From CAZFOB01 sp964520325 (GTDB taxonomy: Bacteria > Actinomycetota > JAICYB01): a DNA stretch of 64,000 nucleotides. Where the stretch lies: the NCBI GenBank assembly GCA_964520325.1, contig CAZFOB010000002.1, positions 248,001 to 312,000 of the forward strand. The letters are read 5' to 3'. The notes beneath the pieces are model-generated. The model had not been told where the DNA came from, searched no databases, and worked only from the letters and a program-made list of their open reading frames with translations. The position numbers and the translations under genes are program-made. The first letter of the stretch is position 1. Every line of letters begins with the position of its first letter. This document shows positions 36,057 to 44,399 of this stretch, piece after piece.

Positions 36057-38317
36057 GTCGTCACCGCCTCGTCGGCTCGCTCGGCGGCTTGGCTGATGGC
36101 CGCTTCGTCGGGGTCGACGGAGGGACCGTCTTCACTTCGCCGGTCGTGGATGCTCCACGGCATCGTGAACCGCTCGATGACGGCTCGCAGCCCGGTCGAC
36201 GTGGAGGGCGGCGCCATGGGGATGAGCCTGCGCTCCATCGCGTCGGTCTGCGCGAACAACGACGGCACGACGAGCCCGCGGCGCTGGGCCACGATGCGCA
36301 GCAGCGAGTCTCGCAGTCGGTTCAGGAGTGAGACGAGTCCGCCTGGAGCGACGTACAGCAGCACCAATGTTCCTCCGCCGGTCAGGAACGCCGACAGGAT
36401 CGGCTCGGTGACCACGTAGCGGTTGATGTTCACGTAGGCCGAACCCAACAGCGCACCGCCGATCGATCCGATGCCGCCGATGACGGTGAGGACGAAGATA
36501 TCGATGGACGCCGTGGTGGTGAACGACGCTGCACTGATGCCGCGCTGCTGATGGACGAACAGCGCGCCGGCGAAACCGGCCAGCGCGCCCGACACCGCGA
36601 AGGCGCCCAGCTTGGTCCTGACGGCATCGATGCCGAAGGACTGGAGGTTGACCTCGTTCTCTCGCAGAGCGATGAGCGTTCGACCGAACCGGCTGCGCCG
36701 GAGGTTGACTACCACGACAACGGCGAGGACCAATGCGGCCAAGCACAGGAAGTACATCGATCGCTCGTCGTCGAAGTTCAAGAAGAAGAAGCTGGGCCTG
36801 TCAACCTTGTTCGGGAGGAGCCAGGAGAAGTAGCGCTCGTCGAAGAGGAACGTCGAGGCGGCCACGGCGAAGGCGAACGTCGCCACCGCCAGATACAGCC
36901 CGCGGATGCGCAGCGCCGGGAGCCCGACCATCGCCGCGAAGCCCCCCGTGATGACGGTGGCCAGCGGCACGGCCAGCCAGAACCCCAGGCCGACCTTGGA
37001 ACTCAGCGCACCACCAACGATGGCTCCCACAGCGACGAACGCGAAATGTCCCAGGCTGACCTGGCCGGCCCAGCCGGTCAAGACAACCAGCGAGATCGCG
37101 ACGATGGTGGTGATGGCGATGACGGCGCCGAGATTGGTCTGGCCGGTCGACGCGATGAATGGGTACAGCCCGGCGCCGATCAGGCCAACTCCGATGAGCA
37201 CGCGGTAGCCGAATCGAAGCGATCCGACGCCCATCAGAGCGGCCGGGATGGGTCGCTGCTCCTCCGCGGCTTCCCACGTCTCGGCCTCGATAGCGTCCGC
37301 GCGCCCGCGCCGCGGCTGCATCAACAGACCAACCGCGATCACCAAGAAGACGGCAATGTCGATGAGCGGTCCATCGGACGGGAAGCTCCACGCGGCAGCC
37401 GACGTCAGGACCGAGATGCCGACGGCGGCGCCCACGGCGATCGGGATGCTCCGCATCCGGGCGATGACGGCGGCGGCCAACCCCGGCAGCAGGAGTTCGG
37501 GGGCGAACCCCTGGGCCACGACCGGCGAAGAGATGATGCCGGACAGCGTCACCGAGATCCCGCTCAACAGACCGGCGATGGCCCAGACCAGCGACGACAG
37601 CGCGCCGACACTGATGCCGAGCAACGTGGCCCGATCGGCGTTCTCGGCCATGGCCCGAACGGCCACCCCGGCCCGCGTGTATCGGAAGAACGCCGCCAAC
37701 GCGACCAGGGTGATGACGACGATCTCGATCGACAGCAGGTGAGCGAATCCGAACGGCACCGGGAGGTCTCCGACGGTGAATGAGAAGCCGGCGAACGGCA
37801 GATGGGCGGCCAGATTGGCGCCCCCCAGCAGCTCGTCGATGCCCCGGCTCTCGAGCGGCGGGAAGAACGGAAGCTTGAGCACAAGGCCCGAGCTGACGGC
37901 GCCGAGGAACCCGGCCGCCACAACGGTCAACACCGTGAGCACCAGGCGCGGCGCGCGGAAGAACCGTCGTCCGAACACCAAGTCGAACATCAGACCGACG
38001 CACGCAGCCAGCGTCACGCCGAGCACGAAGGCCACAGGGAAGGGGACCGGAGTGAACTCGAGCAACTGGAAGACCAGGGTGGCGCCGGCGGCGCCGAACG
38101 CCGTCTGGGCGAAATTGATGACGCGGACGGTTCGGTACACCAAGATCAGCCCGGCGGCGGTCAGCGCACTCATCGAACCGAACACGATGGCATCGAACAC
38201 GATGGCCGCCGGAGTGCCGCGCCCGCCGCCGCGCCCCGGGAACACGAGTTGCGTCAGGACGAGCACTCCGGCGATGGCGCCGATCGTCCAGAGCAGCTGA
38301 CGACGTCGAGACGTCAC
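36053..38317 (-). CDS. Fused branched-chain-type ABC permease, LivH-LivM
   Basis: A 754-residue membrane protein with two permease halves. Residues about 30-400 match LivH (TAAGLILVYRTVRVINFAQ, the family signature, and RAMAENADRATLLGI); about 430-700 match LivM (GWAGQVSLGHFAFVAVGAI and LIALRENEVNLQSFGID, each containing an EAA-like loop). A hydrophilic tail of about 70 residues ends the protein. It should form the complete pore with one chain. GTG start at 38317 overlaps the lipoprotein stop (GTGA), and its own stop overlaps the ATPase fusion. The binding protein at 24.5 kb is the best receptor candidate. Confidence 0.9.
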   Translation of the reverse strand: MTSRRRQLLWTIGAIAGVLVLTQLVFPGRGGGRGTPAAIVFDAIVFGSMSALTAAGLILVYRTVRVINFAQTAFGAAGATLVFQLLEFTPVPFPVAFVLGVTLAACVGLMFDLVFGRRFFRAPRLVLTVLTVVAAGFLGAVSSGLVLKLPFFPPLESRGIDELLGGANLAAHLPFAGFSFTVGDLPVPFGFAHLLSIEIVVITLVALAAFFRYTRAGVAVRAMAENADRATLLGISVGALSSLVWAIAGLLSGISVTLSGIISSPVVAQGFAPELLLPGLAAAVIARMRSIPIAVGAAVGISVLTSAAAWSFPSDGPLIDIAVFLVIAVGLLMQPRRGRADAIEAETWEAAEEQRPIPAALMGVGSLRFGYRVLIGVGLIGAGLYPFIASTGQTNLGAVIAITTIVAISLVVLTGWAGQVSLGHFAFVAVGAIVGGALSSKVGLGFWLAVPLATVITGGFAAMVGLPALRIRGLYLAVATFAFAVAASTFLFDERYFSWLLPNKVDRPSFFFLNFDDERSMYFLCLAALVLAVVVVVNLRRSRFGRTLIALRENEVNLQSFGIDAVRTKLGAFAVSGALAGFAGALFVHQQRGISAASFTTTASIDIFVLTVIGGIGSIGGALLGSAYVNINRYVVTEPILSAFLTGGGTLVLLYVAPGGLVSLLNRLRDSLLRIVAQRRGLVVPSLFAQTDAMERRLIPMAPPSTSTGLRAVIERFTMPWSIHDRRSEDGPSVDPDEAAISQAAERADEAVTT

Positions 38318-39318
38318 GATCCGTCCTTCGGTGGATCCGGAGTGAGCTGGCCGATCTCGTACAGCGCGTTCACCTTCGCCTCGACGCTCGTGAGTTGCAC
38401 ATGCTCGGAGATGAGCAGACCGCCCATGGCCGTGCCCACCACGTAGTCGTAGTCCCGCGTGCTGCTCGACGCGCCGACGAACTGCTGCGTCGACTCGACG
38501 TACCACCCGTCGACGAATTCGCCGCAGGCATCGACCCGCTGCCGGCGGAGCACACGGGCCTGATGGGTCAAGGACTGGCCGCTGACCGGATCGGTGCCGC
38601 CGGCCGTCCACGTCTCACCGATGAAGACCGGCAGCGGCAGGTACGTGATGGGTGGCACCGGCTCGAACGTCCCGATGGCCTCTCCTTTGGGGGTGAAACG
38701 GTCGATGCGATCCAGAGTGAGCCCGCTCTCGGGCTCCCCGGGCCGCAGCCGCACCTCCGATTCGGGGACGTCAACCGGCTGCGAGATGCTTTCGTTCTTC
38801 ACTCCCCACGTCGTGACAACGACTTCTGAGATAGGCCCGGTAGCGGTGTAGATCACGTCGGTCTGCACGGTCTGGAACGTGAAGTCACCGGTCAACGCGT
38901 CACCGATCTCCTGGACGGTACGCATGTCGAAGCCGTCGATGGGCACCGGGAACGGCAGCGCCGTCAGCTCGACCTTGCCCGATCGCTGCCACACGTAGTG
39001 CCCGACAGCCGGTGGGTGATCGATGGTGCCTGTAGCTTCCTCGCCGGCGAAGGCCGTCAGTGCGGCCTCGGGACACTTGACCTTCTCGGCTATCGGCACG
39101 GTTGGGAACGGTCGCGGTTCGAGTGGCTCGATGCGGAGCCGCGTCGGCGTCAGCGGACCATTGAAGCCCGGAGGCGTAACGCCGGCAGATACATCCTTCA
39201 CCCCGAACACGATCGCCGTCTGCACGCTGCGAATGTCGACCCCTGGTCCGGACGACACACATGCCGACGCCAGGAGTCCCGCCAGGCTGGCGGCCGCCAC
39301 CAACCGGTTACTTCGCAT
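38314..39318 (-). CDS. Putative lipoprotein of unknown family
   Basis: A 334-residue secreted protein with a lipoprotein signal (LVAAASLAGLLASAC, Cys20). The mature chain is beta-rich, with repeated Pro-containing strands (TFEPVPPITYLPLPVFIGETW) and one later Cys. It has no motif I know. The ATG at 39318 begins the signal directly; a longer frame adds 12 residues. It overlaps the transglutaminase-like gene by 11 nt and the permease by 4 nt, in the middle of the importer operon. Confidence 0.75.
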   Translation of the reverse strand: MRSNRLVAAASLAGLLASACVSSGPGVDIRSVQTAIVFGVKDVSAGVTPPGFNGPLTPTRLRIEPLEPRPFPTVPIAEKVKCPEAALTAFAGEEATGTIDHPPAVGHYVWQRSGKVELTALPFPVPIDGFDMRTVQEIGDALTGDFTFQTVQTDVIYTATGPISEVVVTTWGVKNESISQPVDVPESEVRLRPGEPESGLTLDRIDRFTPKGEAIGTFEPVPPITYLPLPVFIGETWTAGGTDPVSGQSLTHQARVLRRQRVDACGEFVDGWYVESTQQFVGASSSTRDYDYVVGTAMGGLLISEHVQLTSVEAKVNALYEIGQLTPDPPKDGS

Positions 39319-41497
39319 CGGCCAACTCCCGTTCGAAGTCTGGCGCGAACGCATGATGTGACGACAAGCGCGAGAACACCGCGATCACCCGAAGGCTGGC
39401 CGGGTGTCCCTGGCCGAGACGGCGACGCAACGTCCGCGACAGGTCCTCGGCGGTGATCGCCAGGTCGTCGGTGACTTCATCTTGAAGATCGCCCCAGAGG
39501 GACCGCGTCACCAGCCACGCCAGCTCGGCGTGAGTGGAGTCGTCGCTGAACCGCTGCTGGAACGCCAGCGGAGTGTCGCCGTGGAAGCGATACCCGTAGT
39601 CGGTCACCGCGTCGCGGAACTCGGCATACGCCAGCGCGATGCGCGCATGCGGACCGGAATGGAAGGCCAGCCGTCGGCGACGCGCTCGTGTCCGGACCTT
39701 GCCGATTGCGGGGACCGCGATGTAGACGATGAGTCCGACCGCCAGCAGACCTCCCACCGCGATGACGACCCGGGTCAGGTTCTGCGTGAAGCTCGATGCC
39801 GGCGGCGTGACCACCGGTACGAACAGCTCGACGGCGATGTCTTCGGACGGCAGCACAGCCGGGTTGACCTGCTGAGGGTCGGAGTCACCGATGGTGGCCT
39901 TGGCCTTCTGCGGCGTCGAGATGATGGGGAGCCACTTGAAGCCCGGGAAGTACACCTCGATGAAGGTGGCGCCGTGTTTCGGGCGAACTTGGAACCCCCC
40001 GTCAACCACGTCTCCACCGTCGAATCCGTAAGCGATGCGGGACGGGATCCCGGCCCATCTCGCCAGCATGGCTTCGGTGGCCACGATCTCATAGGGGGTG
40101 GCTTCCTGCGACCCGGCCAAGATGTCCTGCACGCGGTCGGGCGTGATGCTGACCGGCACTCCCTGGCCGGCCGCGGTGACGTTGGTCAACACGAAGCTGT
40201 GCAGGAAGGCGAACGTGTCCCACTTGGAATCCTTCGGTGCTTGGGCGAGCAGTCCGACGACGGCCGCCGGCGGATCCGGGATGTCGACGAAGGGGGCCAC
40301 GTCAGATGGCACGTCGCCGCCGGCGCGTCGTAAGCGAGCTGCGGCGGGCAGCGGCGCAGCAGCGATGGTGTACTCCATGCCCGCCTGAAGCTCGCCCTGG
40401 ACCAGCCGGATGCTGCCGCTGCGAGCGTCATACGCGAAGTCACCGCGCCCGACGATGCCGACGGTGTTCGGAAGTCCGGGCAGGACGATGCCGCTCATCC
40501 CGGCCAGGGTGAACGTCGCCTTGACCTTCGGTTCGAGTTCGGGATCGACGACACCGTCATCGGGCACCGCGGTGAGCTCACTGTCGTTGAAGGCCGGCAG
40601 TCTCCAATCGGTGCCGTCGTACACATCGAGGCTGCCGATCCGCCACGGCCCGCTGATCGATGACGACACCTCGAACAACACGCGATCTTCGACCTCCGAC
40701 AACGGCGTCGTCTTGGGTTTCTGCGGCTCGGTGGTTGGGTCGACGTAGGGGGCCGGGAACAGGAAGCTCGCCTTGGACAACCCGAACAAGGCGAGCGTGA
40801 TGAGTGCAACCACCGGCAGTGCTCGAATGGCTCGGCGGAATTCGAAGGCCAGCGGCGTGCGCTCCTCGCCGTCGCCTGATCCCGACGACAACAGGCCGAG
40901 CCCGATGGCCAACAACACGAGCACCGCGATACCGCTTCCCACCTGTTCGACCTTTGGGACGCTGATGCCGCCGATGCCGGCCAGCGGCAACGGTACCAGC
41001 AACCCGAGCGACGGCCGGCGGTGGACAAGCGTTGTCCAGCCGGCCGCAAAGCCAGCCGTTCCCATCAGCCAGCCGATGATGGCTTGCCAGCCGGCCGTGA
41101 GGCCAACGGGCGGTCGAAGGACATCGCCGGACTGTGCAGCTTCGGTGACCAATGCTCGGAGTCCGGTCATGGCGTCGTTGCCGGACGGCAGCGCCAGAGC
41201 CAAACCGATGGCGAACAACCCGCCGGCCACGGCGACGTTCGATGCCCAGGCTCGATCGAGTCGAGGGACGACGGCCGCGAGCGCCAGCCCGGCCAAGCCA
41301 CCGGCGATGGCGTAGAACCGGCCACCGATGCCGGTGAAGACACCGCCGATCATGATCCCAGCCGCGATGACGGGAAAGGCGGTGGCCACAACCATGCGCA
41401 TCGACACCTCGAAGCCCGGGGGCTGTTCCTCGGTTGCTGCCGGCGCGTTCTCGGTGCCTGCTGGTGGCTCCAGCAGCACCTCTTGCGTAGTGGCCAT
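39308..41497 (-). CDS. TgpA-like membrane protein with inactive transglutaminase core
   Basis: A 729-residue protein with about six N-terminal helices (35-250), an outside domain of transglutaminase type (about 430-530), one helix at about 550-570 and a cytoplasmic DUF4129-like tail (YAEFRDAVTDYGYRF). The fold marker GIPSR (483-487) and EVYFPGFKWLPI are clear, but the triad is gone: the Cys position is Pro468, the His position Ala510 and the Asp position Ile525/526. It is coupled to a DUF58 gene (ATGA), the usual partner of TgpA proteins, but no MoxR ATPase is present. A scaffold or sensor role is inferred. Confidence 0.82.
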   Translation of the reverse strand: MATTQEVLLEPPAGTENAPAATEEQPPGFEVSMRMVVATAFPVIAAGIMIGGVFTGIGGRFYAIAGGLAGLALAAVVPRLDRAWASNVAVAGGLFAIGLALALPSGNDAMTGLRALVTEAAQSGDVLRPPVGLTAGWQAIIGWLMGTAGFAAGWTTLVHRRPSLGLLVPLPLAGIGGISVPKVEQVGSGIAVLVLLAIGLGLLSSGSGDGEERTPLAFEFRRAIRALPVVALITLALFGLSKASFLFPAPYVDPTTEPQKPKTTPLSEVEDRVLFEVSSSISGPWRIGSLDVYDGTDWRLPAFNDSELTAVPDDGVVDPELEPKVKATFTLAGMSGIVLPGLPNTVGIVGRGDFAYDARSGSIRLVQGELQAGMEYTIAAAPLPAAARLRRAGGDVPSDVAPFVDIPDPPAAVVGLLAQAPKDSKWDTFAFLHSFVLTNVTAAGQGVPVSITPDRVQDILAGSQEATPYEIVATEAMLARWAGIPSRIAYGFDGGDVVDGGFQVRPKHGATFIEVYFPGFKWLPIISTPQKAKATIGDSDPQQVNPAVLPSEDIAVELFVPVVTPPASSFTQNLTRVVIAVGGLLAVGLIVYIAVPAIGKVRTRARRRRLAFHSGPHARIALAYAEFRDAVTDYGYRFHGDTPLAFQQRFSDDSTHAELAWLVTRSLWGDLQDEVTDDLAITAEDLSRTLRRRLGQGHPASLRVIAVFSRLSSHHAFAPDFERELADAK

Positions 41498-42825
41498 CAG
41501 CGGCTCCCGGCCCCCACGTCGCGCGCGAGCGCACCTGCGAGATCGGTGTTCGGGCCGATACTGACCACCTGACATCCGAGCAACGCCGCCCTGGTCAGGG
41601 ACTCATCGTCTTCGTCCCACTCCAACACCACGACCAGCACGGACACTCCGGTACTCAGCAGGAGGCGGAGATGCTTGGCCGACTCGATCGAAAGATGCGG
41701 CGTGATCAGCACGTTATGCGCATCGCGCTGCGCGGTTCCCAGCAGCAGTCGTTGGAGCGTGGTGGACAGCGGCGCGCGCTGCAGTTCCACGCGGGCCAGT
41801 CCGTCGAGGAGTATGAGCTGCTGTGCTTGTCCGCGCATGGGCCGGGTCAGCGGGCCGGCGTTGGTCTCGCACCGCACCTCATAGCCCTCGACCAGGTGCT
41901 TGACGCCGAGCGATGCCGCCACCCGAACCCCCATCTCGAAGGACTCAGAGCCGGCCGCACCGTGGGGGCTGTGGTGAGTGGCGTCGGTGTCGAGGACGAT
42001 CGTGATGCGGTCGGTGATGCCTTGCTCGGCCTCACGGACCATGAGCTTGCCGGTACGAGCTGATGCTCGCCAGACGATGCGCCGGAGATCGTCGCCAGGC
42101 TGGTAGTCGCGCATGCCGTAGAACTCGAGGCCAGACGGCCACGGCTTGGAGACCGGCGGTCGGATGGGGGGATCCTCGTAGTTGCGGGTCAGCGGTCGGT
42201 CGGAGACGAGATCGACGCGCGGGTGCACGAGCAGCTCGAATGGTTCGGCCACCACCGACTCGCGCTCGATCAGCCCAAGCGGGTCGCGCGTGATGGCCAC
42301 CAGTGGACCGATCTCATAGACGCCGCGCCGGGCGGCTCGCAGTCCATAGCGGTGAGAGACCGAAGCGCCGCCGGCCAGTTTGAGGACCGGCACCTTCACG
42401 CTGTGTCCCAGGACCTCGGGCGTGTGTTCTTCGAGCATGAACGTCGATACGCTGCGTTCGGCGGTGAGCGAGACCTCGACATCCAGCGTCGTTCCTTGTT
42501 GTACGCGGTCGAACAGACCGGTGCGCTTCCCGGTGACCTTCAGTCGCCGGGGGGCCAGCAGCGACGACACGACCAGCAGCATCACCACGCCGTAGGCGGC
42601 CAGGTACATGGCGGTGCCTGCCACAACCCGGCCCATGAGCCACAACACGATGGCGCCGGCGATGGCCGCGCGCCCCGACCGGGTGATGCCGAGGCGCCGC
42701 GAGATGCGGTCCCATCTCGCGCGCAATGCGGCGGGAAGCGTGAGTGCTCGCAGTCGGTCGGTGGCCTCGGTGACGCGGACGCGGAGGCTCTTGGAGTTCC
42801 CCGTCGCGCCCCGCGCCGTGGCCAC
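41497..42825 (-). CDS. DUF58 protein
   Basis: A 442-residue DUF58/vWA-like protein with two N-terminal membrane helices (residues about 30-70) and the signature SGLEFYGMRDYQPGDDLRRI plus VWRASARTGKLMVRE. The vWA-like part holds VLDTDATHHS. DUF58 proteins usually act with a MoxR AAA+ ATPase and a TgpA-like protein in envelope assembly; only the latter is here. Start GTG 42825, 7 nt after the MaoC stop, has no earlier valid alternative matching the family. Confidence 0.85.
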   Translation of the reverse strand: MATARGATGNSKSLRVRVTEATDRLRALTLPAALRARWDRISRRLGITRSGRAAIAGAIVLWLMGRVVAGTAMYLAAYGVVMLLVVSSLLAPRRLKVTGKRTGLFDRVQQGTTLDVEVSLTAERSVSTFMLEEHTPEVLGHSVKVPVLKLAGGASVSHRYGLRAARRGVYEIGPLVAITRDPLGLIERESVVAEPFELLVHPRVDLVSDRPLTRNYEDPPIRPPVSKPWPSGLEFYGMRDYQPGDDLRRIVWRASARTGKLMVREAEQGITDRITIVLDTDATHHSPHGAAGSESFEMGVRVAASLGVKHLVEGYEVRCETNAGPLTRPMRGQAQQLILLDGLARVELQRAPLSTTLQRLLLGTAQRDAHNVLITPHLSIESAKHLRLLLSTGVSVLVVVLEWDEDDESLTRAALLGCQVVSIGPNTDLAGALARDVGAGSR

Positions 42826-42832
42826 GATGGAC

Positions 42833-43684
42833 TTACTTGGTCGTGATGGCGGCGTTGGTGATGACCGGCTCGCCCCGCTCTTTGGTGGTGGCCTGGATGA
42901 TGATCTGACCGTTCTGCTTCCAGCCCGAAGTGACGATGGTCTCGCCCGGGTACATGACACCTTTGAAGCGGACCTGGTAGCGCTTCACTTGTCCGGTGTC
43001 GCCGTCCAGCGCATGGTCGACGACGGTCTTGCACACGACGCCGAATGTGCACAGCCCGTGCAGGATGGGCTTGTCGAACCCGCCCATCGCCGCGAAGCTC
43101 GGGTCGACGTGCAATGGGTTCCTATCGCCGCTCAATCGGTACAGCAGAGCCTGCTGCGGCAGCGTCGGTGCCTCGACGACGAAGTCGGGTTCGCGGTCGG
43201 GCGCGACGTTGCCGGGCTCGGGACCGCGTTCACCGCCGAAACCGCCTTCCCCGCGGATGAATGAGGAGAAGCGGTTGACGAATAACGTCTCACCGTCAGG
43301 CGTCTTGGTGGTGGCCTCGACCACGACAACGGCACCCTTGCCCTTGTCATAGATCTGCGAGACCTTGCCGGTGTGATGCACTTCGGTCGAAGTCGGAATG
43401 GGCCCGTTCACTTCGAGGTCCTGTTCGCCGTGCAGGAGCATCGCGGGGTTGAACTCAAGCCCGGGCAGGCCGGCCATACCGATGAGGAACGAGAAGACCG
43501 GGATGACGCCAAAGCTCGGCAGCACCTTGAGACCGTTCTCGTAGGTGTACTCGAGCTCCTTCGGGTCGGTCGCCGGCACGCCGGCGCCGAGGCCCAGGTG
43601 ATACAGGATGACGTCGTTGGCGCTCCACGAACTGGACGCGGCTGGGAGCTCGGCCCCCAGGGCTCTGGTTGGATCGATCGGCAT
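42833..43684 (-). CDS. MaoC-type 2-enoyl-CoA hydratase (Hsd4B-like), island copy
   Basis: A 283-residue double-hotdog hydratase. The active-site segment is YRLSGDRNPLHVDPSFA (Asp and His of hydratase 2), followed by KPILHGLCTFG. The N-terminus MPIDPTRALGAELP and the RGEGGFGGERGP loop resemble mycobacterial Hsd4B, a hydratase acting in sterol side-chain oxidation, so an acyl-CoA with a bulky tail is plausible. It is the same length as the copy at 55277 and very similar to it. It lies between TetR and DUF58 with short gaps, as the second gene of the operon controlled from site D. Confidence 0.9.
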   Translation of the reverse strand: MPIDPTRALGAELPAASSSWSANDVILYHLGLGAGVPATDPKELEYTYENGLKVLPSFGVIPVFSFLIGMAGLPGLEFNPAMLLHGEQDLEVNGPIPTSTEVHHTGKVSQIYDKGKGAVVVVEATTKTPDGETLFVNRFSSFIRGEGGFGGERGPEPGNVAPDREPDFVVEAPTLPQQALLYRLSGDRNPLHVDPSFAAMGGFDKPILHGLCTFGVVCKTVVDHALDGDTGQVKRYQVRFKGVMYPGETIVTSGWKQNGQIIIQATTKERGEPVITNAAITTK

Positions 43685-43693
43685 GTTGCTCCT

Positions 43694-44305
43694 CTAGGTG
43701 TCGAAACGCGATGCGATGATCTGCTTCCATTGGTTCAGCAGCTTCTTGGAGCCGATAGAACCGTTGACGGTGGTCTCCAGGGCCAACCCGTTGATGAACG
43801 CCAGGCTCAGCTCGAGCAACATGGCGGTGCCGCCGTTCGCGTCCTCGCCGAACAGCTCAAGGAACGTCGTGGCCATCTCATCGCGGAGCGACCAATAGAA
43901 TCGGTCGAGCGCGCTTCGAAGCTGCGGGTCGGTGCGCGCGGCCACGAGAAGCTCGAGCGTTGCAGCGAACAATGGTCCCTGGGCGCTCGACCACATGAGG
44001 TCGACGCAGGCCTCGGCGCGATCGGCCCGGCGCGGCAGCTTGCTGGCCTCGTCACGGTGCTGCTTGGCCAGCTTCTTGGCCAACTGTTCGACAGCGGCTT
44101 CGACCAGATCGGCCTTGGTCGGGAAGTGATGGAGCTGGGCACCGCGCGACAATCCCGAGCGCTCGGCCACCTCGGCCGAGGTGGTGCGGGCGTAGCCGAT
44201 TTCGACGAGGGACTCGATAGTGGCATCGAGCAGCCTGGCTCGCGCTTGCGCGCTACGCTCCTCTTGCGTCCGGCGCGGCTTGGCGGCACGAGCGTTCTTT
44301 GCCAT
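43694..44305 (-). CDS. TetR-family regulator, first gene of the importer operon
   Basis: A 203-residue TetR repressor. The helix-turn-helix is TSAEVAERSGLSRGAQLHHF, followed by a ligand domain of usual length. The recognition segment SRGAQxHHFPT is shared with the TetR at 57038, so both may bind the same operators. The ATG at 44305 is about 8 nt after a TAGCGT -10, so the mRNA is probably leaderless. Operator site D overlaps its -35, which implies autoregulation. The inducer is probably an acyl-CoA of the pathway (inference). Confidence 0.9.
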   Translation of the reverse strand: MAKNARAAKPRRTQEERSAQARARLLDATIESLVEIGYARTTSAEVAERSGLSRGAQLHHFPTKADLVEAAVEQLAKKLAKQHRDEASKLPRRADRAEACVDLMWSSAQGPLFAATLELLVAARTDPQLRSALDRFYWSLRDEMATTFLELFGEDANGGTAMLLELSLAFINGLALETTVNGSIGSKKLLNQWKQIIASRFDT

Positions 44306-44313
44306 GCTGAGTC

Positions 44314-44356
44314 ACGCTAGCGAGCGCAGAAACATACCGTCAACCCTGCATGTTAT
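44314..44356 (-). promoter_or_regulatory. Operator site D and promoter of the TetR-importer operon
   Basis: On the minus strand, TTGACG (complement of 44338-44343) and TAGCGT (44314-44319) are spaced 18 nt, a good -35/-10 pair 8 nt before the tetR ATG. Overlapping the -35 is an imperfect dyad, AACATAC at 44331-44337 and CTGCATGT at 44346-44353. Over 23 positions 18 match site C at 60161-60183. This is the expected place for TetR autoregulation. Confidence 0.62.
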
Positions 44357-44399
44357 CCGGCCCGCATCTCACCCTCTACCGGGGAGAGACCGCCCACCG

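Noticed and set aside
36551..37783. Plus-strand frame of 410 codons
   Set aside because: Gln/Arg/Gly-rich shadow opposite the fused permease.
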